NCBI GenBank assembly: GCA_023414155.1
Contig: JAEZOG010000202.1
Coordinates: 1-9,684, forward strand
Length of the DNA: 9,684 nucleotides
Direction: 5' to 3'
From: Cyanobacteria bacterium OH_CFB_184
GTDB lineage: Bacteria > Cyanobacteriota > Vampirovibrionia > Gastranaerophilales > Gastranaerophilaceae
Below the pieces are notes generated by a model. The model was not told the origin of the DNA and made no database searches. It worked only from the letters and a program-made list of their open reading frames with translations. Made by a program: the position numbers and the translations under genes. Positions 1-7,137 of this stretch are shown here, piece by piece (within the stretch, counting starts at the first letter, position 1; every line of letters starts with the position of its first letter).

Positions 1-21
1 TAACAAGGGAAAGAGGTCTCA

Positions 22-954
22 ATGAAAATCGGAGCAGTTGATAATGCAGTTTCTTTTAAAAGAAGTGGAAAAAAGAATGATGAAGGCAAGGTTCATTTTG
101 CACTTATTGAAGATAAAAAGAAAGTTGATCCTAAAAAAATTGCAGTAGCTCTTGCCGCACTCAGTAGTGCTGCAGTTGCTGGAATTATGATTTATAAAGG
201 TAAAAAGGTAGCTTCAATCTCAAATAAAGGTCAAGATGCTGTTAACGACATTGGTAATAAGGTTAATGATGTCATTCAAGAAGCTAAAGTGGACGTCGAA
301 AATATAGTTTTAAAAAATGGTAAAAAACTTACGAAAGAGTCTAAAGACGGTAAAATGGTAAAAGCAATTCTCACTGATGCAAATGATAATCTGATTCATG
401 TTAAAGAATATAAAATTTCCACTGAAGGTCTAAAAACTACGACTGTTAAAAATGCAAAAGGAGTTGTTGTTCAAGAAGTTGAAAGCAATGCTGCAGCAAG
501 GACTGTTAAAATTAAAAAACACGATCCAGAGACTGGCAATTTGATTCAGAAAGATAAAATCAAGATAAATTTGGATAAAACCAAAGAACCTGAAATTGTT
601 TTTGATACGAAAAGAGCAGATATAAAAGTTATTAAATACAACCCGGAATCTGAAGGAAAAGAAGTAATTGAAGTTGTCGATAAGCATATCGATAAACTTG
701 AACCTGTATCAAATTCAGTTTGTGTAAATGTTTTTGATAAAGAAACAAATAAAATAACTGCTAATAAAGTATATGGCGATAATATTAATCAAAAGGTTAT
801 ATATGATACAGTAAATGAGAATGTTGATTCACTATCTGAAAACTGGTTGAATGCACAAGGTATTCTCCAAGAAAAAAATATAACTAAACAGCCTCTTTTA
901 AATAAGGCTTATGGAAAACAATTGTTTAATACTATGCTTGATTTTAATGTTTAA
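22..954 (+). CDS. Hypothetical lysine-rich membrane-anchored protein with beta-repeat-like region
   Basis: I do not recognise this 310-residue protein. The N-terminus carries a short 'AVSFKR' motif (residues 9-14). A lysine-rich stretch follows, then one hydrophobic alanine-rich segment at about residues 40-57, flanked by lysines on both sides (PKK before, KGKK after). This looks like a single membrane anchor rather than a cleaved signal peptide. Residues 95-250 hold loosely repeated charged/hydrophobic strands with turns such as KNGKK, DANDN, DPETGN and DKETN. They resemble degenerate beta-hairpin repeats of the MORN or YD/wall-associated kind, but no repeat is regular enough to assign. There is a single cysteine (C234). 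The start is supported by AAGAGG at 11-16, five bases before the ATG. The gene has its own hairpin terminator and converges on the LCP gene. The function is unknown; a surface or envelope role is inference only. Confidence 0.8.
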   Translation: MKIGAVDNAVSFKRSGKKNDEGKVHFALIEDKKKVDPKKIAVALAALSSAAVAGIMIYKGKKVASISNKGQDAVNDIGNKVNDVIQEAKVDVENIVLKNGKKLTKESKDGKMVKAILTDANDNLIHVKEYKISTEGLKTTTVKNAKGVVVQEVESNAAARTVKIKKHDPETGNLIQKDKIKINLDKTKEPEIVFDTKRADIKVIKYNPESEGKEVIEVVDKHIDKLEPVSNSVCVNVFDKETNKITANKVYGDNINQKVIYDTVNENVDSLSENWLNAQGILQEKNITKQPLLNKAYGKQLFNTMLDFNV

Positions 955-967
955 GTAAATTGATACT

Positions 968-999
968 AAAAAGAGCTTTTCAATTGAAAAGCTCTTTTT
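968..999. terminator. Bidirectional intrinsic terminator between convergent genes
   Basis: Perfect inverted repeat: 968-981 pairs with 986-999 (14 bp) around the tetraloop AATT. It starts with an A-tract and ends in a T-tract (995-1000), so each strand has a hairpin followed by Ts. It lies 13 nt past the stop of the 22-954 gene and 15 nt past the stop of the LCP gene, and could terminate both. Confidence 0.85.
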
Positions 1000-1014
1000 T
1001 ATTGTTCTTTTTTA

Positions 1015-2331
1015 TTATGAACCTGCAACGATTATAGTAAAGTCACTTTGTACGCAATACATTCTGACAGGGTCGTATACAAATTGAGAATGTTTAACTT
1101 CAGGTACTTTCTTTTTCAGCCAATATATAAAGTCGCTAGAAACTGCCGCGTTGTGGCCTATGACTTGCGAGTGAGGCAAGTGAGCTCTTCCTATGCAGTT
1201 AACTTCATAGCCGTTTTCTTTTAGTTTGTCTTTTATTTTCATTGCTTCTGTTTCTTTATCAAAAGAATACATGATTCCAGCTACTAATTTAGTTTCGTTA
1301 AAGTTTGGTTTTCTTCTGTAAACCATTCTATCTACAACTTCTTGTGTTTTTTCTGGATCAAGAATCCAGTAACTTGTGTAGCCTTTTTTATTTGGTCCTC
1401 CGGGTAAAGTCGCAACTTCGACGCTATCAAGGTCTATTCCTCTTGCTAAAGCGGCGTATTGAGACATTTGATACAAGTTCATATCTGTTTTAACGTATGC
1501 ATTAGCTATTTTTAAGGCTTCAGGAATTCTGGTAATTGCTTCTGGAGTTTGAAGTTTTTCCATCAATGCTTTTAAGAACCATTGTTGGCGCGATGTTCTG
1601 CCGATATCGCCTAATCCATCTTTTCTATATCTTAAATAACCTTCTACATCACTTCCGTGTAATACGTGTATACCTTTTGAAAGGTTGATGTGTAAGTTTC
1701 CTGCATAGTCGTTATAGTACATATCTTTTTCTATATAAATAGGTACTCCGCCTATTGCATCTACTAGTTTTCTTACACCTTCATTATTTACAAGTACGTA
1801 ATTGTCAACGTGAATTCCAAGAGTGTCTTCAACTGTTTTCTTTGTTAATTCAATTCCGCCAAGTGCGTGAGCTGCGTTGATTTTTTGAACGCCATGATCA
1901 CCTGCAAGATATACCTTGCTGTCTCTAGGTATAGAAATAGCATTGATGCTTCTATCTCTTGGATCGATGTTTACAAGAATCATCGTGTCTGATCTTGTTC
2001 CTAAAAATGGATCAGAATCTGAGCCGTTGCTGTCGACGCCAACCAGTAATATATTTTGCCTTCTGTTTAAAAATTGAAGGTCAAAATTTTTGTTAGACTT
2101 TTTACCGAAACCCAGATTTTCGAAAAATGAAGCCATAGCAGTTTTAGTTTTAACCGCGAATTCATCATCACTATTAAAGAAAGATAACAAAAACGCCCCA
2201 ATTGAAATACATAATGTTAAAACAACTAGAGCTGATATGGTTTTACCTAAGTTTTTATTTTCTTTTTTGTCGGTTTCATTATATTTTAAAAATATGTTAT
2301 ATTGTTCTTCTTTATTTCTAAATTCTCTCAT
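1015..2331 (-). CDS. LCP (LytR-CpsA-Psr) family protein with C-terminal LytR_C domain
   Basis: The family transfers undecaprenyl-linked glycopolymers to peptidoglycan or other acceptors on the outer face of the cytoplasmic membrane. This 438-residue protein has a cytoplasmic N-terminus of about 29 residues, a membrane segment at about 30-51, and an LCP domain at about 92-262. Hallmarks are LLVGVD (95-100), the TRSDTMI motif (112-118), SIPRD (133-137), QKINAAHALGG (149-159) and the arginine-rich RYRKDGLGDIGRTSRQQ (234-250). These carry the Asp and Arg residues that bind Mg2+ and the lipid pyrophosphate. A LytR_C domain fills about 347-438, ending FTIIVAG. Domain order and length are typical. 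The ATG lacks a strong Shine-Dalgarno (at best GAAAG about 9 nt upstream). It is transcribed divergently from the PLP-enzyme gene. The actual polymer is unknown; cyanobacteria-related organisms commonly carry LCP proteins. Confidence 0.93.
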   Translation of the reverse strand: MREFRNKEEQYNIFLKYNETDKKENKNLGKTISALVVLTLCISIGAFLLSFFNSDDEFAVKTKTAMASFFENLGFGKKSNKNFDLQFLNRRQNILLVGVDSNGSDSDPFLGTRSDTMILVNIDPRDRSINAISIPRDSKVYLAGDHGVQKINAAHALGGIELTKKTVEDTLGIHVDNYVLVNNEGVRKLVDAIGGVPIYIEKDMYYNDYAGNLHINLSKGIHVLHGSDVEGYLRYRKDGLGDIGRTSRQQWFLKALMEKLQTPEAITRIPEALKIANAYVKTDMNLYQMSQYAALARGIDLDSVEVATLPGGPNKKGYTSYWILDPEKTQEVVDRMVYRRKPNFNETKLVAGIMYSFDKETEAMKIKDKLKENGYEVNCIGRAHLPHSQVIGHNAAVSSDFIYWLKKKVPEVKHSQFVYDPVRMYCVQSDFTIIVAGS

Positions 2332-2365
2332 CAGTGTAAACTTTCAATTTTTCTAGTAATAATAT

Positions 2366-2396
2366 TTTACTTCAAAAAATCTTATTTCAATATAAT
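2366..2396 (+). promoter_or_regulatory. Candidate sigma-70 promoter for the methionine gamma-lyase-family gene
   Basis: A consensus -10 box TATAAT at 2391-2396 is preceded by TTTACT at 2366-2371 with a 19-base spacer, slightly long. Transcription would begin near 2403, giving a leader of about 55 nt before the ATG at 2459. The region 2332-2458 is shared with the divergent LCP gene, for which I could not pick a convincing -10/-35 pair. Confidence 0.4.
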
Positions 2397-2458
2397 CTTG
2401 CAATATTTTTTACACTCATTTATTTGAATCACGTTTTATTTTGTGTTTTCATAAATGT

Positions 2459-3691
2459 ATGAATTGGAATAGTAAAGAAATAATTGAATCTGCAGAACAA
2501 AAAGTAAAAAAATACTTTGAAAAGGTAGATGAAATAAAAGAATATAACCAAGAAAAAGTATTAACTGCTTTTAGAAATAACAAGATTGGCGCAGAACATT
2601 TTTCTTCAGTTACAGGCTACGGTCACGATGATCTTGGTCGTGAAGCTTTAGATAATGTGTTCTCAGATATATTTAAGACTGAAAAAGCGGTTGTTAGAAC
2701 CCAGTTTGTATCAGGAACTCACACTCTTGCTTGTTGTTTATTTGGTAACTTAAGATATGGCGACAAGTTAGTTTCTGTTGCAGGTGCACCTTATGACACT
2801 ATGGAAGAAGTCATCGGGAAAAGAGGAGATCTGAAAGCCTCATTAATGGGGCACGGCGTTTCTTATGAGGAAATCCCTTTGATTAATAATATGGATGTTG
2901 ATTTTGAAGCTATTGAAAAAACTATAGATAAAACAGTTTCAATGGTTCTTATACAACGTTCAAGAGGGTACTCCTTGAGAAGATCGTTGAATATAGAAAC
3001 AATCCAAAAAATTATTAAAATAGTCAAAAAAAATAACCCAGATTGTATTTGTTTTGTTGACAACTGCTATGGTGAGTTCGTTGAACAACTTGAGCCGACA
3101 GAGGTTGGGGCGGATATAATTGCGGGTTCTTTGATAAAAAATCCAGGCGGCGGAATCGTCGAGGCTGGTGGATACGTTGCTGGGAAAGCTGAATATGTTG
3201 ATCAAGCAGCTTACAGACTAACAGCACCTGGAATAGGTTCTGAGGGTGGAGCGATGTTCAACCAAACAAGATTGATGTTTCAAGGTGTTTTTATGGCTCC
3301 ATCAATTGTTTCTGAGTCTGTAAAAGGAGCAATTTTAGCTGCGCAAGTTTTTGAAGATATCGGCTTTGTCTCTACACCAAAAGCAGAAGAAATAAGAACA
3401 GATATCATTCAGACTATTAAGTTTGGCTTGGAAGAGCCGCTTTTGAAGTTCTGCAAAACTCTTCAGAAGTTTTCTCCTGTTGAATCTTACCTGACTCCAA
3501 TACCTGATGAGGTTCCTGGATATGATGATAAACTTATTATGGCTGGTGGTTCCTTCATTGAAGGTTCTACTATAGAATTGTCAGCAGATGGGCCATTAAG
3601 AGAGCCTTTTGCAGCTTATATGCAAGGTGGCTTGAACTATGCTCACGTTAAAATTGCATTAAAAGGAATAGTTGAAGAATTATCCAGATAA
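2459..3691 (+). CDS. PLP-dependent methionine gamma-lyase family ('aluminium resistance') protein
   Basis: This belongs to the YnbB-like 'aluminium resistance' family (COG4100), fold-type I PLP enzymes related to cystathionine/methionine gamma-lyases. The true substrate in most members is unproven. From the ATG at 2459 it is 410 residues, a usual length. Visible landmarks are the N-terminal NQEKVLTAFR-type segment (about 30-39), SGTHTLA (85-91, cofactor phosphate-side region), the family signature QRSRGYSLRRSL (166-177), FVDNCYGEF with Asp201 expected to contact the PLP ring nitrogen, and SLIKNPGGG with Lys227 as the expected Schiff-base lysine. An in-frame TTG at 2441 would add six residues (LCFHKC) that do not fit the family. 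I therefore prefer the ATG, although neither start has a visible Shine-Dalgarno. It converges with the ABC ATPase gene. The enzyme family is certain; the reaction is inferred. Confidence 0.92.
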   Translation: MNWNSKEIIESAEQKVKKYFEKVDEIKEYNQEKVLTAFRNNKIGAEHFSSVTGYGHDDLGREALDNVFSDIFKTEKAVVRTQFVSGTHTLACCLFGNLRYGDKLVSVAGAPYDTMEEVIGKRGDLKASLMGHGVSYEEIPLINNMDVDFEAIEKTIDKTVSMVLIQRSRGYSLRRSLNIETIQKIIKIVKKNNPDCICFVDNCYGEFVEQLEPTEVGADIIAGSLIKNPGGGIVEAGGYVAGKAEYVDQAAYRLTAPGIGSEGGAMFNQTRLMFQGVFMAPSIVSESVKGAILAAQVFEDIGFVSTPKAEEIRTDIIQTIKFGLEEPLLKFCKTLQKFSPVESYLTPIPDEVPGYDDKLIMAGGSFIEGSTIELSADGPLREPFAAYMQGGLNYAHVKIALKGIVEELSR

Positions 3692-3705
3692 AGAGTTTTT
3701 CTCTT
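3691..3705. terminator. Weak hairpin between convergent genes
   Basis: AAGAG (3691-3695) pairs with CTCTT (3701-3705) around a loop of five Ts, overlapping the last base of the PLP-enzyme stop codon and lying just past the end of the ABC ATPase gene at 3715. The stem has only five pairs with no strong T-tract, so termination is doubtful. No better terminator is visible in the 23-nt gap. Confidence 0.25.
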
Positions 3706-3714
3706 CTCAATGCT

Positions 3715-4773
3715 TTATTTTATAAGTTTGTTTGTTTTAGAGTCAAAAAATAAAAGATTATTTGTGTTGATTTTTATTTTCAACTCTTCACATAAAGCCT
3801 TTTTAAAAGGAATTTTGGCGCAGCATTTTGCTTCATTTACCTTGAAGTAAACTATTTTTTCGCTGCCGAGCATTTCTGAGATTTCGATTTTTGTTGTAAA
3901 TGCAAAATTCGGATTGTCAGGATACAATGCTTCTGGTCTGATTCCTATGATTATTTCTTTTTGATTTTGAAGTAGTTGTTTTTGATCTTCATTTAATTCA
4001 AACTTATTGTCATTAATAGAAATAAAATTATCTTCGATAGTTGCCTTAATAAAGTTCATGGCTGGAGAACCTAGAAACCCTCCTACAAAAGTATTTGTAG
4101 GGTTGTTGTATATGTTCTCAGGAGTGTCGATTTGTTGGATTATACCTTTGTCGATTACAGCAATTCTATCCCCCATTGTAAGAGCTTCTGTCTGGTCGTG
4201 AGTTACATAAATAAAAGTAGTTTCAAGCTTTTTATGTAATTTTTTTATTTCAGCTCTCATTTGCACTCTTAATTTTGCATCAAGGTTTGATAAAGGTTCA
4301 TCCATTAAGAAAACCTTGGGTTCTCTTACAATTGCTCTTCCCAGTGCGACCCTTTGTCTTTGACCGCCTGATAATTGTTTTGGCTTTCTCTCAAGTAATT
4401 CAGTCAAATCTAAAGCATCAGCGACTTTTTTAACTTTAATATCGATTTCTTGTTTTGTAAATTTTCTCATTTTTAAAGGGAAAGCAATATTTTCATAAAC
4501 ACTCATATGAGGGTATAGAGCATAGCTTTGAAAAACAAAAGCGATATCTCTATCTTTTGGATGGACATTGTTTACGCAAGTGTCTCCAATATAAATATCA
4601 CCTTCAGTGATATCTTCAAGCCCGGCTATCATTCTTAAAAGTGTGGATTTTCCGCAACCTGATGAACCTACAAGTACTAAAAATTCTTTGTCTTCAATAG
4701 TAAGGCTGACGTTGTCTATTACCTTTTTTTTGTCGTATTTTTTAGAAACATTTTTAAGTTCGACTTTTGCCAT
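3715..4773 (-). CDS. ABC transporter ATP-binding protein, MalK/UgpC/MsmK family
   Basis: Cytoplasmic ATPase subunit of a CUT1-type importer for sugars, oligosaccharides or glycerol-3-phosphate. It would work as a dimer with two permeases and a binding protein. The 352 residues hold Walker A GSSGCGKST (36-44), Q-loop Gln82 in FVFQSYALYPHM, signature LSGGQRQR (134-141), Walker B VFLMDEP (154-160, catalytic Glu159), D-loop SNLD (162-165) and switch His192. The FLGSPAMNF linker (233-241) follows, then the C-terminal TOBE/OB-type domain with GIRPEAL (277-283). Length and order match the family. No permease or binding protein is in the window, so the substrate is unknown; such ATPases often serve several CUT1 transporters. 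AAAGG (4783-4787) precedes the start by nine bases. It lies 17 nt downstream of the histidine-kinase-like gene and is probably co-transcribed with it. Confidence 0.95.
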   Translation of the reverse strand: MAKVELKNVSKKYDKKKVIDNVSLTIEDKEFLVLVGSSGCGKSTLLRMIAGLEDITEGDIYIGDTCVNNVHPKDRDIAFVFQSYALYPHMSVYENIAFPLKMRKFTKQEIDIKVKKVADALDLTELLERKPKQLSGGQRQRVALGRAIVREPKVFLMDEPLSNLDAKLRVQMRAEIKKLHKKLETTFIYVTHDQTEALTMGDRIAVIDKGIIQQIDTPENIYNNPTNTFVGGFLGSPAMNFIKATIEDNFISINDNKFELNEDQKQLLQNQKEIIIGIRPEALYPDNPNFAFTTKIEISEMLGSEKIVYFKVNEAKCCAKIPFKKALCEELKIKINTNNLLFFDSKTNKLIK

Positions 4774-4790
4774 TTAACTATACCTTTTGA

Positions 4791-5969
4791 CTATTCTTTT
4801 TCTTGAGGCGGGATTATTTGCGGTTCATTCCCTTGAGCGTTCACAGATTGAGAAATCTTTTCAGTTGGTATTATAAAAGAATACTTAGACCCTTTCATTA
4901 TTTCTGATTCCACCCAGAGAACGCCGTTTAACCCTTGAATTAATTTTTTGCTGTTTCCAAGCATAAGACCTTTTATTAAGTTCTTTTTGACAGCTTTATC
5001 GGCTTGAATGTATGGGTCAAAAAGATCTTCAAGCTCATTTGAAGGTATTCCTACACCATTATCTATAATTTCGATTTTGGTGAAAGATTTTTCGCTTATA
5101 TTATCAGATGAAAGCAGATTTTTTTCTTCTAAAAGTTCTCTTTCCGGAGTTGAAATTTTGATTGTTATGCCGCCCATATCGCAAGAAAGGATGGCATTTT
5201 TAATCAGATTTGAGATAATACTTTTTATTGTAGTTTCATCACCGAAACAATTTTTTCTTTCCAAAGACTCTGCATCTATTGTTAATTGAAGATTTTTTTC
5301 TTCAAGCAAGTATTTGTGGTCTGTGGCGATTGTGCTTAATGTAGTTGTTATGTCAAAGTTTTTGTAGATATTTTCATATACATTAGCTTCTATTTTTGAT
5401 AATTCTAAAAGTTGTTCAAACAAAAACAATAGTTCTGAAGAATTTTTATGGATGATGCTTAAGTATTTTTCTTGTTTTTCGTTTATTTCACCGCCCAAAC
5501 CTTCAAGTATCGCTTGAGAAAATCCAACTACAGAGTGAAGTGGAGCTGTTATGTTATTTGCGATTTTAACAAGAAGCATATTTTTTGAGTGATTTATTTT
5601 TTCCTGATCATTTTTCTCATTCAAAAGTTCTTGTATGATGTTGTGAGCTTTTGTTACATCGTTTATAGAAACAATGTAGCTGGCTTCATTGTCAATTTTG
5701 TTTGATTTAACTTCAATTATTTTTTCTTCAAAATTCTCTGTTCTGATTTTTAAGATATTTTGAGAAATTTGTGAATTTGAGATTGTCTCAAAGCTCACAT
5801 TGAAGACTTCAGAAAAATTTCTGTTAAGTATGTTTTTTGAACCCAAAATGTTTTCAGTTTCTTTGTTTGCAAAAGTGATTTCGCCATCGATTCCGACAAT
5901 TAAAATCGCTTCAGGGCAATAAGAAAGAATTGCATTTTGTTTTGATAAGGATGATTTGAAAAAATTCAT
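4791..5969 (-). CDS. PAS-domain sensor histidine-kinase-like protein, probable pseudokinase
   Basis: The 392-residue soluble protein has no membrane segment. It comprises a PAS domain (about 11-105), a short coiled linker (108-128), a HisKA-like dimerisation helix pair (about 125-195), an HATPase_c domain (about 240-369) and a polar tail. Boxes seen are the N-box NLIKNA (254-259), G1 DNGVGI (303-308) and F-box LFDPY (316-320), then SKKLIQGLNGVLWVESE. Two catalytic sites are altered. In the H-box region (KIANNITAPL, 135-144) the phospho-acceptor His is Asn138 and the following Glu is Asn139. The G2 lid, normally GxGLGL, reads IKGLML (332-337), losing two glycines. No response regulator is adjacent. 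The gene has its own candidate promoter and an AAAGAGG Shine-Dalgarno (5980-5986), and probably reads into the ABC ATPase gene. The fold is secure; loss of autophosphorylation is inferred from the missing residues. Confidence 0.88.
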   Translation of the reverse strand: MNFFKSSLSKQNAILSYCPEAILIVGIDGEITFANKETENILGSKNILNRNFSEVFNVSFETISNSQISQNILKIRTENFEEKIIEVKSNKIDNEASYIVSINDVTKAHNIIQELLNEKNDQEKINHSKNMLLVKIANNITAPLHSVVGFSQAILEGLGGEINEKQEKYLSIIHKNSSELLFLFEQLLELSKIEANVYENIYKNFDITTTLSTIATDHKYLLEEKNLQLTIDAESLERKNCFGDETTIKSIISNLIKNAILSCDMGGITIKISTPERELLEEKNLLSSDNISEKSFTKIEIIDNGVGIPSNELEDLFDPYIQADKAVKKNLIKGLMLGNSKKLIQGLNGVLWVESEIMKGSKYSFIIPTEKISQSVNAQGNEPQIIPPQEKE

Positions 5970-5997
5970 AATAAACTCGCCTCTTTAAACATAGTCT

Positions 5998-6026
5998 ATT
6001 TTATCACATGATTTTTATTAAAATAA
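5998..6026 (-). promoter_or_regulatory. Candidate extended -10 promoter for the PAS/kinase-like and ABC ATPase unit
   Basis: Read on the minus strand, TTATTT (6021-6026) lies 17 bases from TAAAAT (5998-6003). TGA (6004-6006) directly precedes the -10, matching the extended -10 TGn pattern. Transcription would start near 5991, leaving a leader of about 22 nt that contains the AAAGAGG ribosome site at 5980-5986. Confidence 0.45.
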
Positions 6027-6044
6027 CATATATTCAAATGAGAG

Positions 6045-6071
6045 CGCAGAAAATTATACAAATTTTCTGCG
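6045..6071 (-). terminator. Hairpin downstream of the sigma factor gene, likely terminator
   Basis: Eleven-pair perfect stem: CGCAGAAAATT (6045-6055) with AATTTTCTGCG (6061-6071), loop ATACA. It begins 23 nt past the sigma gene stop and lies upstream of the candidate promoter of the next minus-strand unit. The bases after the stem on the minus strand are only moderately T-rich, so it may be an imperfect terminator or an mRNA 3'-end stabiliser. Confidence 0.5.
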
Positions 6072-6094
6072 TCCTTGGGGGTTGCTATTTAGTT

Positions 6095-7066
6095 TTAGTT
6101 TAAATAATCTTTTAAATGTTTAAGATCGCTTCGGCTTCTTAGTTTTTTTATTGCAATATTTTCAATTTGCCTGATTCTCTCTTTTGAAAAACCAAGTTGT
6201 TTTCCTAGTTGTTCAAGCGTTTTTGGTTTCTCGCCACCTATGCCGAACCTGTGTGTAAGTATTATTCTTTCTTTCTCGTTAAGTTCTTCCAGCAATTTTT
6301 CAACATCGCAAGATAGACAACTTTTAAGAGTTTTAGATTCTGGTGACTTATAGCTTTCATCAGAGACGTAATCTTCAAGACTAAGGTTTTCTGCAACAGG
6401 AGTATCAAGGCTGATCGGCTCTTTTTGCATAGCCTGATTTATCGCTTCGATTTTTTTAACAGGCATTTTTAGTTTTTCAGATAGTTCTTCAATTGATGGA
6501 TCTCTGCCTAATTTACAAGCCAAATCTATGATTGCTCTTTTTACTAAACGGATTTTGTCCGCCATATGGACAGGAATTCTTATAGTTCTAGAATTGTTCG
6601 CAATTGCTCTTACTATTGTTTGTTTAATCCACCATGTTGCATAGGTACTGAACTTAAACCCTTTTGAATAGTCAAATCGCTCTGCAGCCCTGATAAGTCC
6701 TAGGGATCCTTCTTGAACAAGATCCATAAATAATATGCCTTGCCCTACGTATTTTTTAGCTATACTTACAACCAGTCTTAAATTTGCTTGAACCAATTTC
6801 TTTTTAGCAATAAGAGCACGCTTTTTATCGCCTTCTTTTATTGCTTGCCCAAGGCTTTGTTCTTCACATGTTTTTAGCAAACGAACCTTGCCGACATCTT
6901 TCAAATACATTTGTAATAAATCGTCTTTATAAGCAATCGTGCTAAACGAAACTTCTTCTTTTACTTCTGTCTCTTTTACATCATCATCGTCATCTAAAAG
7001 AAAATGTGGAAATTCCTTGTGGATACTGTTCTCAACGTACCCATCAGTAATATGATCTATACTCAT
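6095..7066 (-). CDS. RNA polymerase sigma-70 family factor, group-2-like
   Basis: Directs RNA polymerase to promoters. The 323 residues start with a short acidic tail (DDDDD at 25-29) instead of a region 1.1. Region 1.2 (about 48-80, [12 protein letters not shown]) follows, then region 2 (about 90-168, with [18 protein letters not shown] and [14 protein letters not shown]), region 3 (about 170-245) and region 4 (about 255-320), ending in the [19 protein letters not shown] helix-turn-helix. The size and missing 1.1 resemble cyanobacterial group-2 sigmas. In region 2.4 the residue matching Thr440 of E. coli RpoD is Val152, while the Gln437 equivalent (Gln149) is kept. The QTIxRAI pattern recalls RpoS. 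A CxxC (C250, C253) precedes region 4. It lies 71 nt downstream of the phosphorylase gene. It could still be this organism's main sigma; a genome-wide count would settle that. Confidence 0.93.
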   Translation of the reverse strand: MSIDHITDGYVENSIHKEFPHFLLDDDDDVKETEVKEEVSFSTIAYKDDLLQMYLKDVGKVRLLKTCEEQSLGQAIKEGDKKRALIAKKKLVQANLRLVVSIAKKYVGQGILFMDLVQEGSLGLIRAAERFDYSKGFKFSTYATWWIKQTIVRAIANNSRTIRIPVHMADKIRLVKRAIIDLACKLGRDPSIEELSEKLKMPVKKIEAINQAMQKEPISLDTPVAENLSLEDYVSDESYKSPESKTLKSCLSCDVEKLLEELNEKERIILTHRFGIGGEKPKTLEQLGKQLGFSKERIRQIENIAIKKLRSRSDLKHLKDYLN

Positions 7067-7108
7067 ACCTCACTCACTCTTTTTATAGTACCGAGTAATT
7101 TGACGAAG

Positions 7109-7137
7109 TTTATAGATTTTTGTTTCCTTTATTTTAA
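7109..7137 (-). promoter_or_regulatory. Weak candidate promoter for the sigma factor gene
   Basis: On the minus strand TTAAAA (7132-7137) is 17 bases from TATAAA (7109-7114), in the 71-nt gap after the phosphorylase stop. The leader would be about 35 nt. Both boxes are imperfect and the region is simply AT-rich, so read-through from the upstream gene is equally possible; I see no hairpin in this gap. Confidence 0.28.

Noticed and set aside
430..687. 85-codon minus-strand frame inside the first gene
   Set aside because: Phe/Asn-rich shadow of the lysine- and glutamate-rich plus-strand gene, with no ribosome site.
2090..2356. 88-codon plus-strand frame over the LCP N-terminus
   Set aside because: Antisense shadow of the LCP membrane segment region; the LCP frame has the recognised domain.
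2863..3227. Three overlapping minus-strand frames inside the PLP-enzyme gene
   Set aside because: All are antisense to a well-conserved coding region and have no ribosome sites or recognisable content.
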